This document shows positions 34,629 to 41,974 of a stretch of DNA of 64,000 nucleotides, one piece after another. A program made the position numbers and the translations under genes. Below the pieces are notes generated by a model. The model did no database searches. It was given only the letters and a program-made list of their open reading frames with translations, and had not been told where the DNA came from. How positions within the stretch are numbered: the first letter of the stretch is position 1; each line of letters starts with the position of its first letter. Origin of the DNA: Bacteroidota bacterium (lineage in GTDB: Bacteria > Bacteroidota > Bacteroidia > B-17B0 > Aurantibacillaceae); assembly GCA_017303905.1 (NCBI GenBank), contig JAFLBH010000003.1:490526-554525 (forward strand), written 5' to 3'.

Positions 34629-35921
34629 ATGAAAACCCATGGGAAACATATAACACCCTTTGGTGGTATTGTGCCAATCCTAAAGCAAATCAACGGATTT
34701 GGGATTCCACAAACCATCCGAAAGTCCCTTGGGATAAGAAGAAAGCAATGCGCCTACGATTACAAAGACATTATTTTGTCGTGGGTACTAACTAATTTCT
34801 GTGGTGGATTACGTCTTGACCATATTTCAGAAATAGGCAGAAACATTTCTATTGTCAATAAACTCGGATTAAAAATTCCTAGCCATGACACATTAGGAAG
34901 GAGTTTTAAAAGTTTGGCAACAAAGACTGTAACTAAAGCTGGTAAAGGACATCATGAAAAAGTATCTATTGGAAAATACAATGATAATTTACCATTAAAC
35001 CACTTGTTAGTATCAGCTACTAAGAAAACCAAATTATTAAAAGAAGGATTAAGTTATACATTGGATATGGATTCAACCATTATTCCAACTGAGTGTTACG
35101 AATCAAACAAATCATATATATATGAAAACGGAATTCATCCAATGGTTTGTTCAATTGGAAAACTACCTGTATTTATAACGATGCGTAGTGGAAATGTTTC
35201 TCCCCAAGCTGAAATAAAGGAAACTTTGATGAAGTCAATTGATATCTTATCAAAACATAAAATAAAAGTTGGTAAGGTAAGGATGGATTCTGCTGGATAC
35301 AGCGTAAATGCCTTACGTTATTTGGATGAACAGAATATTAAGTTTTATGTGTGCGGAAGACAAACTCAATCCGTAATGCATACTATTAAATACAAAAAGA
35401 AATGGCAGCCTGCTACATTCAAATCAGCTAATAGAACAATCAAATGTGAAAGCACATCAGTATATCATGAATTAAGGAATGAGAAGAGAGAATACAGAAT
35501 AGCTGTAATTAGAACAAAGAAAAATTCAAAGAAAAAGCAAGAATGGATTACTGAAGGGAAGTATAGCTATAAATTAATTATAACAAACGATTTTGAGTCT
35601 TCAGAAGAGGATATTATGCACTTTTATAATCAAAGAGGTAGTGCGGAGAGAAATTTTGATGTATTAAAGAATCATCATGGCTGGAAGTATCCACCATTTT
35701 CGTTTTTGAATCAGAATTTGGTGTTCTTAATAATTGGAGCATTATCAAACAATATTTATCAAGCTATTATAGCTCAATTGAACGAGTTGAAACCTAGTTT
35801 AAAATTGGGCAATATGAGATTAGAAAAATTTAAGAGAAAATTTATAAATGCAATTTGTCAGTACGTAAATGGCAATTTTGATTTAAGAAGTATAAAAATC
35901 GCTTTCGAAAAAATTGCTTAA
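34629..35921 (+). CDS. IS1380-like (IS4-superfamily) DDE transposase
   Basis: At 430 residues it has the normal length for IS1380-type transposases. The DDE triad is visible: Asp in YTLDMDSTIIPTE (about residue 152), Asp in VGKVRMDSAGYSV (about 219), and Glu in the Y-(2)-R-(3)-E block FYNQRGSAERNFDVLKNHHGW (about 336-342). The N-terminal ITPFGGIVPILKQINGFGIPQ is the family's usual start. It looks intact. I could not find terminal inverted repeats or a target duplication in 34582-34628 or 35922-35985. The insertion sequence may be degenerate at its ends or use short ends I cannot recognise by eye. Confidence 0.85.
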   Translation: MKTHGKHITPFGGIVPILKQINGFGIPQTIRKSLGIRRKQCAYDYKDIILSWVLTNFCGGLRLDHISEIGRNISIVNKLGLKIPSHDTLGRSFKSLATKTVTKAGKGHHEKVSIGKYNDNLPLNHLLVSATKKTKLLKEGLSYTLDMDSTIIPTECYESNKSYIYENGIHPMVCSIGKLPVFITMRSGNVSPQAEIKETLMKSIDILSKHKIKVGKVRMDSAGYSVNALRYLDEQNIKFYVCGRQTQSVMHTIKYKKKWQPATFKSANRTIKCESTSVYHELRNEKREYRIAVIRTKKNSKKKQEWITEGKYSYKLIITNDFESSEEDIMHFYNQRGSAERNFDVLKNHHGWKYPPFSFLNQNLVFLIIGALSNNIYQAIIAQLNELKPSLKLGNMRLEKFKRKFINAICQYVNGNFDLRSIKIAFEKIA

Positions 35922-35985
35922 AGTGATTTTATGGGAAACCTCAGTCTCAAAAGGGCTGGGGCAAGAGGCATTGGAGTTAAGTGAA

Positions 35986-36465
35986 TTACTCTTCTCCCCA
36001 TTGTCTTCCTACTAAAATACTTATTGCCTTTTCAGCATCATCTTGAGTCAAGCCAATTAATGGGTCAATAAGAACCAAATGTTTCTTTATGTTTTTTGGG
36101 AGTCCATTAAGTCTTTTATCATCATCAATAATTACATATTTATCTGTGTTATTTGTGCGAACCCATTCCATTATTTCAGAAAGCCTATCTGAACCTGAAG
36201 CATTGTAATATTCTGGTTCCTGAATCTTATCAATTGACTTTAATCGGATTTTTCTTGAGAGAAAAATCTCTTTCCATTTTCTTTGATTAAATCTACCCTT
36301 ATGTGTTGTTGTTAGCACAATTTTGGCATTAGTTTCTTCCAAAATCAAATTCAATGATATAATTGCATTAAACTTAAAATTAGGAAATCCATCAGGCATG
36401 TCTTCAGTTGGTTTCCAGCTAGGTGTGGTAACCATTACACCATCTATGTCTAAAAGGATAATCAT
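35986..36465 (-). CDS. HAD-superfamily protein of the RNA-repair-associated (HAD_SAK) type (159 aa)
   Basis: The N-terminus MIILLDIDGVMVTTPSWKP carries HAD motif I (DxDGV). KIVLTTTHKG matches motif II (S/T after a hydrophobic strand). YVIIDDDKRLNG is the acidic motif IV. The small size and the pattern D-x-D-G-V...(F)N......W.....K match the HAD domain found in Swiss-army-knife RNA repair proteins and in many phage and island genes. It is predicted to be a phosphatase acting on nucleic-acid ends or small phosphoesters. Substrate unknown. It is convergent with the transposase gene. Confidence 0.75.
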   Translation of the reverse strand: MIILLDIDGVMVTTPSWKPTEDMPDGFPNFKFNAIISLNLILEETNAKIVLTTTHKGRFNQRKWKEIFLSRKIRLKSIDKIQEPEYYNASGSDRLSEIMEWVRTNNTDKYVIIDDDKRLNGLPKNIKKHLVLIDPLIGLTQDDAEKAISILVGRQWGEE

Positions 36466-36491
36466 TTTCTATAAATATACCACTTTATGTA

Positions 36492-36731
36492 TTAATAAAC
36501 TGAAACCATGAATTCATTAAAATTTCTATCATAATCCTCTTCTGTAAAATTAACTTCTTCCCACCTGATAATTTGAGTTGCTCTTGCAATTACATAACCA
36601 TCTATATCTGGTGGGATATCACTTAACATATAACAAATATACCTATGATGCCCATCCCCGATTGCATTTCTTTCTGAATCAACCTTTATAGCTCCTAAAT
36701 CTCTCCCTATTTGCCTGCTAGCATAGACTTT
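36492..36731 (-). pseudogene. 5'-truncated gene fragment (ParB/Srx-like residues)
   Basis: An open frame ends at TAA (complement 36492-36494) and encodes SRQIGRDLGAIKVDSERNAI, then GDGHHRYICYMLSDIPPDID and a tail ending FNEFMVSVY. GDGHHR is a feature of ParB/sulfiredoxin-like domains. No start codon exists before an in-frame stop just upstream at about 36743, so the 5' part of the gene is missing. Confidence 0.5.
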
Positions 36732-36830
36732 GAACTTTCAGAGGAATCTAAAAGGGTTGTTAATGAGTTAAAATTAAATATCCCTTACAATATTGGAATT
36801 TTTGATTTTGAAGGGATACGAACCGAATAA
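36726..36830 (+). pseudogene. C-terminal gene fragment on the opposite strand
   Basis: The plus strand has an open frame without a start, encoding DFELSEESKRVVNELKLNIP and then FDFEGIRTE before TAA at 36828. It abuts the 3' side of the ParB-like fragment, so two unrelated gene ends meet near 36726. The rest of the 36466-37064 stretch holds only a possible 25-codon ORF (36968-37045) and no other signal. Confidence 0.4.
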
Positions 36831-37064
36831 AAAAGACCAGATTCATTATCATACTTGTGAAGGATTATATCTAAGATGCAACTCGTAATATCCATTGCAA
36901 TATAGTACTTTTGAAATTGCTACAAAACATAGCAACGTCTTGCTTCATTTTTGAGTAAATTCATAGTATGAAAGCACCAAAAATATTTCCTGACAAATGG
37001 GAGTTCTATAAGTACCAAATACCAAATAGGATTAATTGCTATTAACTAATTTAACAAATCATTT

Positions 37065-37790
37065 ATGGATGACAAGAATCAACATCCTTCAACCTATCCA
37101 AAATTAAAGATAATAATACCTCTCTTTTTAGGTGTTGTTTTAATTCTTTTTATTTCAGTATATCTTTTTACTTCGGATTCATTTATTTCAGGTTATAATC
37201 TAGCGAACAAAGGGGCTATTGGCGATGCCATAAATGGGATAACAGCTCCAATAATTAGCTTAATAGCAGCTGCATTAATATTTTATTCGTTTTTATCACA
37301 AATCGAAGCTAATAAAATTCAAATGAAGGCTAATCAAATGCTACAATCTCAATGGCAATTTGATACGTATTATCGATTATATAACGAAATCGAAAATAGT
37401 TATAAAGCATTATCAATTACTATAACCACAAAAAGTGTGAACAAAGAAACATCAGTTACAGCGTATGAGGGGCATGATTATATTAGATATCTTATTGATA
37501 AAATAGATTTACCAGAACCATATGTTGCAGCTGGTTGGCTCTCTAGTATTGATTTCATGTTAGAAGATATGATAGCTTTAATTAATTACGTTAACACTTC
37601 AAATGTTGCGCAAAAGGAGTTTTTTCTAAAAAGAATTGAAAGATTTTACTCCTTTTATCTGGAAGAATCTTTAATGGAATTGACCAATTGTTTAGATAAA
37701 AACGAGAAATACTTTAGCCGTTACTTAAATATTTATTCTAATACGGAAGAAGCGATTTCTAAAATAAGATTAGAGTTATCCAAAACTTAG
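37065..37790 (+). CDS. putative phage abortive-infection membrane protein (putAbiC-like, 241 aa)
   Basis: There are two N-terminal membrane helices (IIIPLFLGVVLILFISVYLF and APIISLIAAALIFYSFLSQI), separated by a short loop with GAIGDAINGIT. The G-x-GD-x-x-x-G-x-x-x-P pattern followed by a hydrophobic helix and EANKIQ is what I associate with the putAbiC family. The remaining 150 residues are helical with QFDTYYRLYNEIENSY. Such proteins are annotated from similarity to lactococcal AbiC. The mechanism is unknown. It is followed by another membrane protein gene, probably cotranscribed. Confidence 0.6.
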   Translation: MDDKNQHPSTYPKLKIIIPLFLGVVLILFISVYLFTSDSFISGYNLANKGAIGDAINGITAPIISLIAAALIFYSFLSQIEANKIQMKANQMLQSQWQFDTYYRLYNEIENSYKALSITITTKSVNKETSVTAYEGHDYIRYLIDKIDLPEPYVAAGWLSSIDFMLEDMIALINYVNTSNVAQKEFFLKRIERFYSFYLEESLMELTNCLDKNEKYFSRYLNIYSNTEEAISKIRLELSKT

Positions 37791-37841
37791 TATTTACAAT
37801 CTAAGTAAATATCATTAAAATTGATTTTAAATATTAATCAC

Positions 37842-38525
37842 ATGAGTTTAGATATAGAAACAGCAAAGTACTTGGCTGAAAAGTCAAATCAGATGATAGA
37901 AAGGCAAATTAGTTCCTATAGGGACAAACGCTCTGTTGCATCAACAATTATGGGTTTATGCACACTTTTTATACCATTTTATTTATCTGGCTTATTTGAT
38001 TCATTATTCTGGATTCAAATTGTAGCCATTTTTCCTTTAATATTAGTTGTATTAGCAATATTTTTTTTATTGAAGATATATTACATGAATTCATTGGAAC
38101 AAGGACTTGCCCTTTCTAAATACGATGAAGCTATAAATAAAAAACATGATGAAGCTATCTTATTCGAAATTGCAGTAAACAGAGATTGTTATAACGCAAA
38201 TAGACCAATATTAGATGGAGCAACAAAAAACTATGAAAAAGGATTAAGTTTAACAAAATGGGGGATTGGTTTATCAATTATTGTTTTATCTTTAAATTTA
38301 TATTTTAGACCTTCAAATAATCCAGAAAAAATTGAACTTGTAAATCCAATCATTATGACTATGGGAAATAATAACAATAACTCAGGAAACAATCAAGGTA
38401 ATAACAATGAACCCAGTATTAAAACTGACCCCATAGTAATTCCTTCAACTAATCCATCTGACAGAGAGAGATTAAGCGAGGGTATTGACCCCAAAAAAGG
38501 TAATGATAGTACTATAAAGAAATAA
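37842..38525 (+). CDS. two-helix membrane protein with Asn-rich tail (227 aa)
   Basis: The frame extends to a TTG at 37821, but the ATG at 37842 (MSLDIETAKYLAEKSNQMIE) is a better start. Two adjacent hydrophobic segments (STIMGLCTLFIPFYLSGLF and IQIVAIFPLILVVLAIFFLL) are followed by a soluble helical part and a third hydrophobic segment (LTKWGIGLSIIVLSLNLYF). The tail has GNNNNNSGNNQGNNNEP and is disordered. The gene sits 51 bases after the putAbiC-like gene and is the last before the island's right end. It may act with its upstream neighbour. Function unknown. Confidence 0.6.
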   Translation: MSLDIETAKYLAEKSNQMIERQISSYRDKRSVASTIMGLCTLFIPFYLSGLFDSLFWIQIVAIFPLILVVLAIFFLLKIYYMNSLEQGLALSKYDEAINKKHDEAILFEIAVNRDCYNANRPILDGATKNYEKGLSLTKWGIGLSIIVLSLNLYFRPSNNPEKIELVNPIIMTMGNNNNNSGNNQGNNNEPSIKTDPIVIPSTNPSDRERLSEGIDPKKGNDSTIKK

Positions 38526-38564
38526 GCCTATGACGAAGAGGTATAAATCACTTAAACGGTGATT

Positions 38565-38666
38565 AGACATACGTCTAAATATTAAATTATTGGGTTAAAG
38601 ACATGCGTATACCTTTGAGGCACGAAAAGGTATCTGAATAATGTCTGAAAGACATGCGTAATTAAG
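38565..38666 (-). repeat. right terminal repeat of the island (inverted)
   Basis: Read on the minus strand from 38666, it matches the left end base for base over CTTAATTACGCATGTCTTT. It then skips one iterated unit and continues through the CAGACATTATTCAGATACC and AAAGGTATACGCATGTCTTT segments to TAATATTTAGACGTATGTCT. A separate hairpin AATCAC/GTGATT follows at 38546-38565. Confidence 0.7.
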
Positions 38667-38670
38667 ATGA

Positions 38671-38735
38671 TAAGGGGGAGTGCCCGAAGGGCGTGGGGGT
38701 CCTGACACATTACACAGCTCATGCCGGGAGGGGGT
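38671..38735. repeat. right half of the interrupted palindromic repeat
   Basis: TAAGGGGGAGTGCCCGAAGG, GCGTGGGGG and CCTGACACATTACACAGCTC continue to GCCGGGAGGG. This matches the right arm and tail of copy E at 24281-24341 almost exactly. The missing left arm is at 26196-26236. Confidence 0.7.
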
Positions 38736-38749
38736 CACATACATTATTT

Positions 38750-38932
38750 TAAAGATGTTTCGCTCGCCCCTCGACATGGTTCGATAAACTCACCACAGGC
38801 GCTCGGTGACCAACCTCGACATTACTTTGAATCCATTTGTCATTCCGACGGCAGGAGGAATCTATTAAACAAAAGATGTCTCGACTCCGTCCTCCTTCAC
38901 CGCTTTGCGGAGGATAAACTCGACATGACAAT
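38750..38932. repeat. dispersed TGTCTCGACTCCG-type repeats
   Basis: A degenerate copy (38753-38825) and a second one (38877-38932) have inserted inverted pairs such as CCTCCTTCACCGC...GCGGAGG. Together with the right end of the island these occupy most of the gene-free stretch 38526-39228. The remaining part, 38933-39130, is pyrimidine-rich with no visible feature. Confidence 0.55.
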
Positions 38933-39133
38933 TTACAATCCACTTTCTACTTTTCACTTTCCACCTTTAACCCTAAACAATCAAACTTCCCCAAATGAAA
39001 AAATCCCCGCCACTTTCATAACAGGGATCTTAATTTTAAATCTATAATTACCTTTATTATTCAAACTTAAATTTCCCTTTCAACTTTACACTTTTAAGCT
39101 TCCACTTTATACCTTTCACCATTAACCCCTACC

Positions 39134-39161
39134 AAAAAAAATCCCGGCTATTAACCGGGAC
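39134..39161 (-). terminator. intrinsic terminator of the CUB-domain gene
   Basis: TCCCGG (39142-39147) and CCGGGA (39155-39160) with a 7-base loop are followed on the minus strand by TTTTTTTT. It lies 68 bases past the stop at 39229. Confidence 0.8.
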
Positions 39162-39228
39162 TCCTTAATTCTTATGCTTCCTCCTTATACTTTACACTTT
39201 CTCCTCTCTACGAACTACCAACTAAACA

Positions 39229-41193
39229 TCAATCGACCTTCATCAATTTCTGTTGAGACAGTATACCTCTGTTTGGTGAACTGATTTCTAACATATAAGT
39301 ACCGGATGCTACATCAACTAAATTAAAATCGAGTTTTTGCATTCCAACGCTTAATGGTTTATTAAATTGCTTTACAACTTTACCAAACATATCATATACT
39401 TTTACTTCTACAGTTTCCATAACACGTGAATTTAAGCTTACGCTGAAATCACCTTTTACAGGATTAGGAAAAACTCCCGACACTGCCACATCAGCTTCTA
39501 AATCACCAAGCGGTAAAATGAATGTACTTTTACGATCACCGTTATGTTCTACAGAAGTGATGCGGTAATAATTGATAGTACCCGGCTTTGCATTTTTATC
39601 ATCAAATTTATACTCGGCTGCCTCGTTTTTTGGTTGCACTTTACCAATAGTAATAAACTTATCAGCATCATAAGATTGCTCCACTAAAAACTCCTTTACA
39701 TTCTCTTCCAGGGCTGTTTCCCAGGTTAGCTTATTAATGCCATCTACTCGCTCTCCATAAAAATTTTTAAAATTAATCGGTAAAACAGCACATGGACCTG
39801 TACCGTTTGCACAAGGCGAAGTAAATCGATAAGCAGTATTGGTCATCGTCCATTGAGTTGGTCGGTTATGTGCCGTTGCATTTACAGGTGGAATGTAAGT
39901 TAGTCCATCGTAACTATGTAAACCCATTACCGCATAACCACCATTCCATCCCGGACATACCCCTTTATTACCAATGTGGATTTCAATAATATTAGTCGTC
40001 TCAAATAACTTTATCTGTCCTGTAAAATAAATGCTCGGACTTGAAGTGCCACAGGAGTACATTGGAACATTTTCAAACTTCGCCACAAAACGACGATTAG
40101 GAGCTGTACCTAAAGTAGCGTAAGCAATAGTTCCTCCCAAACTCGGATTGGCATCGTGCCAAGGACCAAGAACAGCATTTCTTGGAATAGATGTATTATT
40201 AACCGGAGCAGCTGTTGGAATGGTATAACCTGTTCCTATTCCCGGTGCTGCATAAGTGGTTGTAAGTATGTTTGGAAAACAAGGAATGCCATCAAACACA
40301 AATGAAGTATTAGATGCAATATACCCACCCCAATAAGAAGCTCCGCCATAACAAAAATTAAAACCAAACATAGCAATGTTATTGTACAAAACATCATCCG
40401 TACTTGGAGTTGGTGTTCCTGCAAAAGCATCCGGCGAATACGCAATTGATGATGCCACATAAGTAGATAGTGAACATGAAGGTGTATAAGTTGCAGGGGT
40501 AACCATCAAAGTATTAGTAAAAACAGTATTTGCACTATTACACTGAACACGCATTCTGTAATAAGTAGTGGTAGTAAAAGTTACGGACGCATTCACATTG
40601 ATAGCGCCAGGAATATTCGACCATGGACCAGTAGGAGATGAGGAAGTTTGCCAATCATAACTAATTCCACAACCGGTTGTTGCACCAACAGAAGAAAGAT
40701 TTACTGTTCCGGTTGTTCCACAAAAATTACTGGTTGAGGAAGCAACACCAGGACTAGGAACTCCCGAACATGCTGTTAAACAATTTATCGTTGCAACCCA
40801 TCCCGAGCTAACTATAGAACCATCTGATGTCCAACTGAAAGTTAAGGAAGTTCCACTGGAAACAATGGTTGGTGGCAAAGTTGTGCCCACAAACGTACCA
40901 ATCAATGGACTAGCTCCATTTGGTCCGTCATAAATCCTTAATCGATCACAACAGGATTCTGTACCAAATGAACTAAACTGGATTTGCAAACATGATCCTG
41001 CGGGCGCATTAAATGTTTTTACGTAGGTCTCACTGTTACTATAGTTACCTCCGGCTCCACCACTGTCGTAAAACAATGAAGTGGATGGACAGGTAAGATT
41101 AACAGCAGTATTATTATTCATTAAGTAGGTTGTTTGAGAATAACCTAAGTAACTAATGATTATTAGTATTACAGTAAAAAAAAACTTCTTCAT
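39229..41193 (-). CDS. T9SS-exported CUB-domain protein (654 aa)
   Basis: The signal peptide is MKKFFFTVILIIISYLGYSQ. Residues of about 30-140 form a CUB-like domain: VNLTCPSTSLFYDSGGAGGNYSNSETY at the start, SCCDRLRIYDGPNGASPLIG and SGTSLTFSWTSDGS later. An Ig-like repeat follows (CGISYDWQTSSSPTGPW). A central domain with AVLGPWHDANPSLGGT and NIIEIHIGNKG resembles nidogen-like or gliding-associated domains. The final 75 residues (GVFPNPVKGD, YDMFGKVVKQF, SGTYMLEI, QQKLMKVD) are a T9SS sorting signal. It is probably an extracellular binding protein. It starts one base after its small partner's stop, so the two form an operon. Confidence 0.85.
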   Translation of the reverse strand: MKKFFFTVILIIISYLGYSQTTYLMNNNTAVNLTCPSTSLFYDSGGAGGNYSNSETYVKTFNAPAGSCLQIQFSSFGTESCCDRLRIYDGPNGASPLIGTFVGTTLPPTIVSSGTSLTFSWTSDGSIVSSGWVATINCLTACSGVPSPGVASSTSNFCGTTGTVNLSSVGATTGCGISYDWQTSSSPTGPWSNIPGAINVNASVTFTTTTYYRMRVQCNSANTVFTNTLMVTPATYTPSCSLSTYVASSIAYSPDAFAGTPTPSTDDVLYNNIAMFGFNFCYGGASYWGGYIASNTSFVFDGIPCFPNILTTTYAAPGIGTGYTIPTAAPVNNTSIPRNAVLGPWHDANPSLGGTIAYATLGTAPNRRFVAKFENVPMYSCGTSSPSIYFTGQIKLFETTNIIEIHIGNKGVCPGWNGGYAVMGLHSYDGLTYIPPVNATAHNRPTQWTMTNTAYRFTSPCANGTGPCAVLPINFKNFYGERVDGINKLTWETALEENVKEFLVEQSYDADKFITIGKVQPKNEAAEYKFDDKNAKPGTINYYRITSVEHNGDRKSTFILPLGDLEADVAVSGVFPNPVKGDFSVSLNSRVMETVEVKVYDMFGKVVKQFNKPLSVGMQKLDFNLVDVASGTYMLEISSPNRGILSQQKLMKVD

Positions 41194-41194
41194 A

Positions 41195-41581
41195 CTATTT
41201 TAAAATAAATTTTGTTGTGTCTAATTCCTGATTACTTAATATTTCATCATAAGCAGCGGGAGTTTTAATCCAAACTTCTTCAGATGGAATACCATGAGCA
41301 ATTAGTTTAATTATATCGGAATAAGTAAAAAACATTGGATTCACAACATCTGCAAACTCAATCAAAAGAGCGTTATGGTTGTGATAAAAATAAACTGCGC
41401 TTTGTATTTGAGGATACTTTGCAAATTCATTTTTTATAAGTGCAAGCTTGTCGTTATCGGCTGTTGGAATGTACAAAACAGCGCGGCTTTCGAGCTTATC
41501 AGTTTCTTTAAAATCTTGATTTGATTGTGAAATTCCGGTGAAGGTCAACAAACAAACAACAACGAGATAAAAATAACGCAT
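41195..41581 (-). CDS. small exported protein (128 aa)
   Basis: The frame is open to a GTG at 41599, but the ATG at 41581 gives a clean signal peptide (MRYFYLVVVCLLTFTGISQ) and is preferred. The mature part, SRAVLYIPTADNDKLALIKNEF...IQSAVYFYHNHNALLIEFAD, looks like a small alpha/beta domain resembling a ferredoxin-like fold. Its stop is directly followed by the start of the CUB-domain gene, so it probably assists or accompanies that protein. Family not recognised. Confidence 0.6.
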   Translation of the reverse strand: MRYFYLVVVCLLTFTGISQSNQDFKETDKLESRAVLYIPTADNDKLALIKNEFAKYPQIQSAVYFYHNHNALLIEFADVVNPMFFTYSDIIKLIAHGIPSEEVWIKTPAAYDEILSNQELDTTKFILK

Positions 41582-41599
41582 ACTTTTAAAATTATTCAC

Positions 41600-41974
41600 T
41601 TAAAAGTAATAAATCTAAAGCGTTTTAACAAGAGTGCTGCCAAAACGAATGAGTGAACTGCAGCGGTAAGGTTTTGTATAAGAATCTTATAATTTTGAAA
41701 AGGTCCTTTAACAAAAGGACAATAGTTTAATCTGATTAAAACAGAGTTTCGTCGGCATAAAAATGGAATATACCGAAATAGACTCCCATTGCTATCCTTT
41801 CTGACTTCTGATTGCTTTTTTGGGATTGAGTGAACCTCAACTTTTTTTTAGGGAACATATTTTATTCCGGAACCGTGATTTCAGCGGATATAAGCTTAAA
41901 AAATAAGGTACCGCATCAGATAATAACAAGTAAAAAACTTTAACGTTTGACTTTCTCGCAAGTAAAATCTCTGT
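41600..41974. other. gene-free stretch between the CUB operon and the polysaccharide cluster
   Basis: The only structures seen are a short hairpin GTCCTTT/AAAGGAC at 41703-41720 and AT-rich runs. I find no ORF with coding character, no clear terminator for the polysaccharide operon, and no consensus promoter. The upstream region of the 41581 gene has TTG and TTACTTTT at about promoter spacing, which is weak. Confidence 0.4.

Larger units (their letters stand above)
26241..38666. mobile_element. accessory island bounded by inverted repeats (about 12.4 kb)
   Basis: Both outer ends begin with the same 19 bases, CTTAATTACGCATGTCTTT, in opposite orientation (26241-26259 and 38648-38666). Similarity continues inward for roughly 100 bases, with one extra repeat unit on the left. 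Outside the ends lie the two halves of a single palindromic repeat, as expected from an insertion. The interior is AT-rich and holds a Panacea toxin-antitoxin pair, unknown membrane and soluble proteins, two XRE regulators, DUF2130, an IS1380-like transposase, HAD_SAK and putAbiC-like genes, plus gene debris. No target-site duplication is clear and no integrase is seen. Mobility is therefore inference from the boundaries. Confidence 0.65.

Noticed and set aside
34574..34795. Plus-strand 73-codon frame at the start of the transposase gene
   Set aside because: It is a shifted-frame shadow of the transposase N-terminus and has no independent features.
36968..37045. 25-codon ORF starting MKAPKIFPDKWEFYKYQIPN
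   Set aside because: It is too short and has no supporting context. It may be another gene remnant, but cannot be told from chance.
26241..38666. Integrative conjugative element or prophage
   Set aside because: No integrase, relaxase, Tra, capsid or portal proteins are seen, so only a generic mobile island is claimed.
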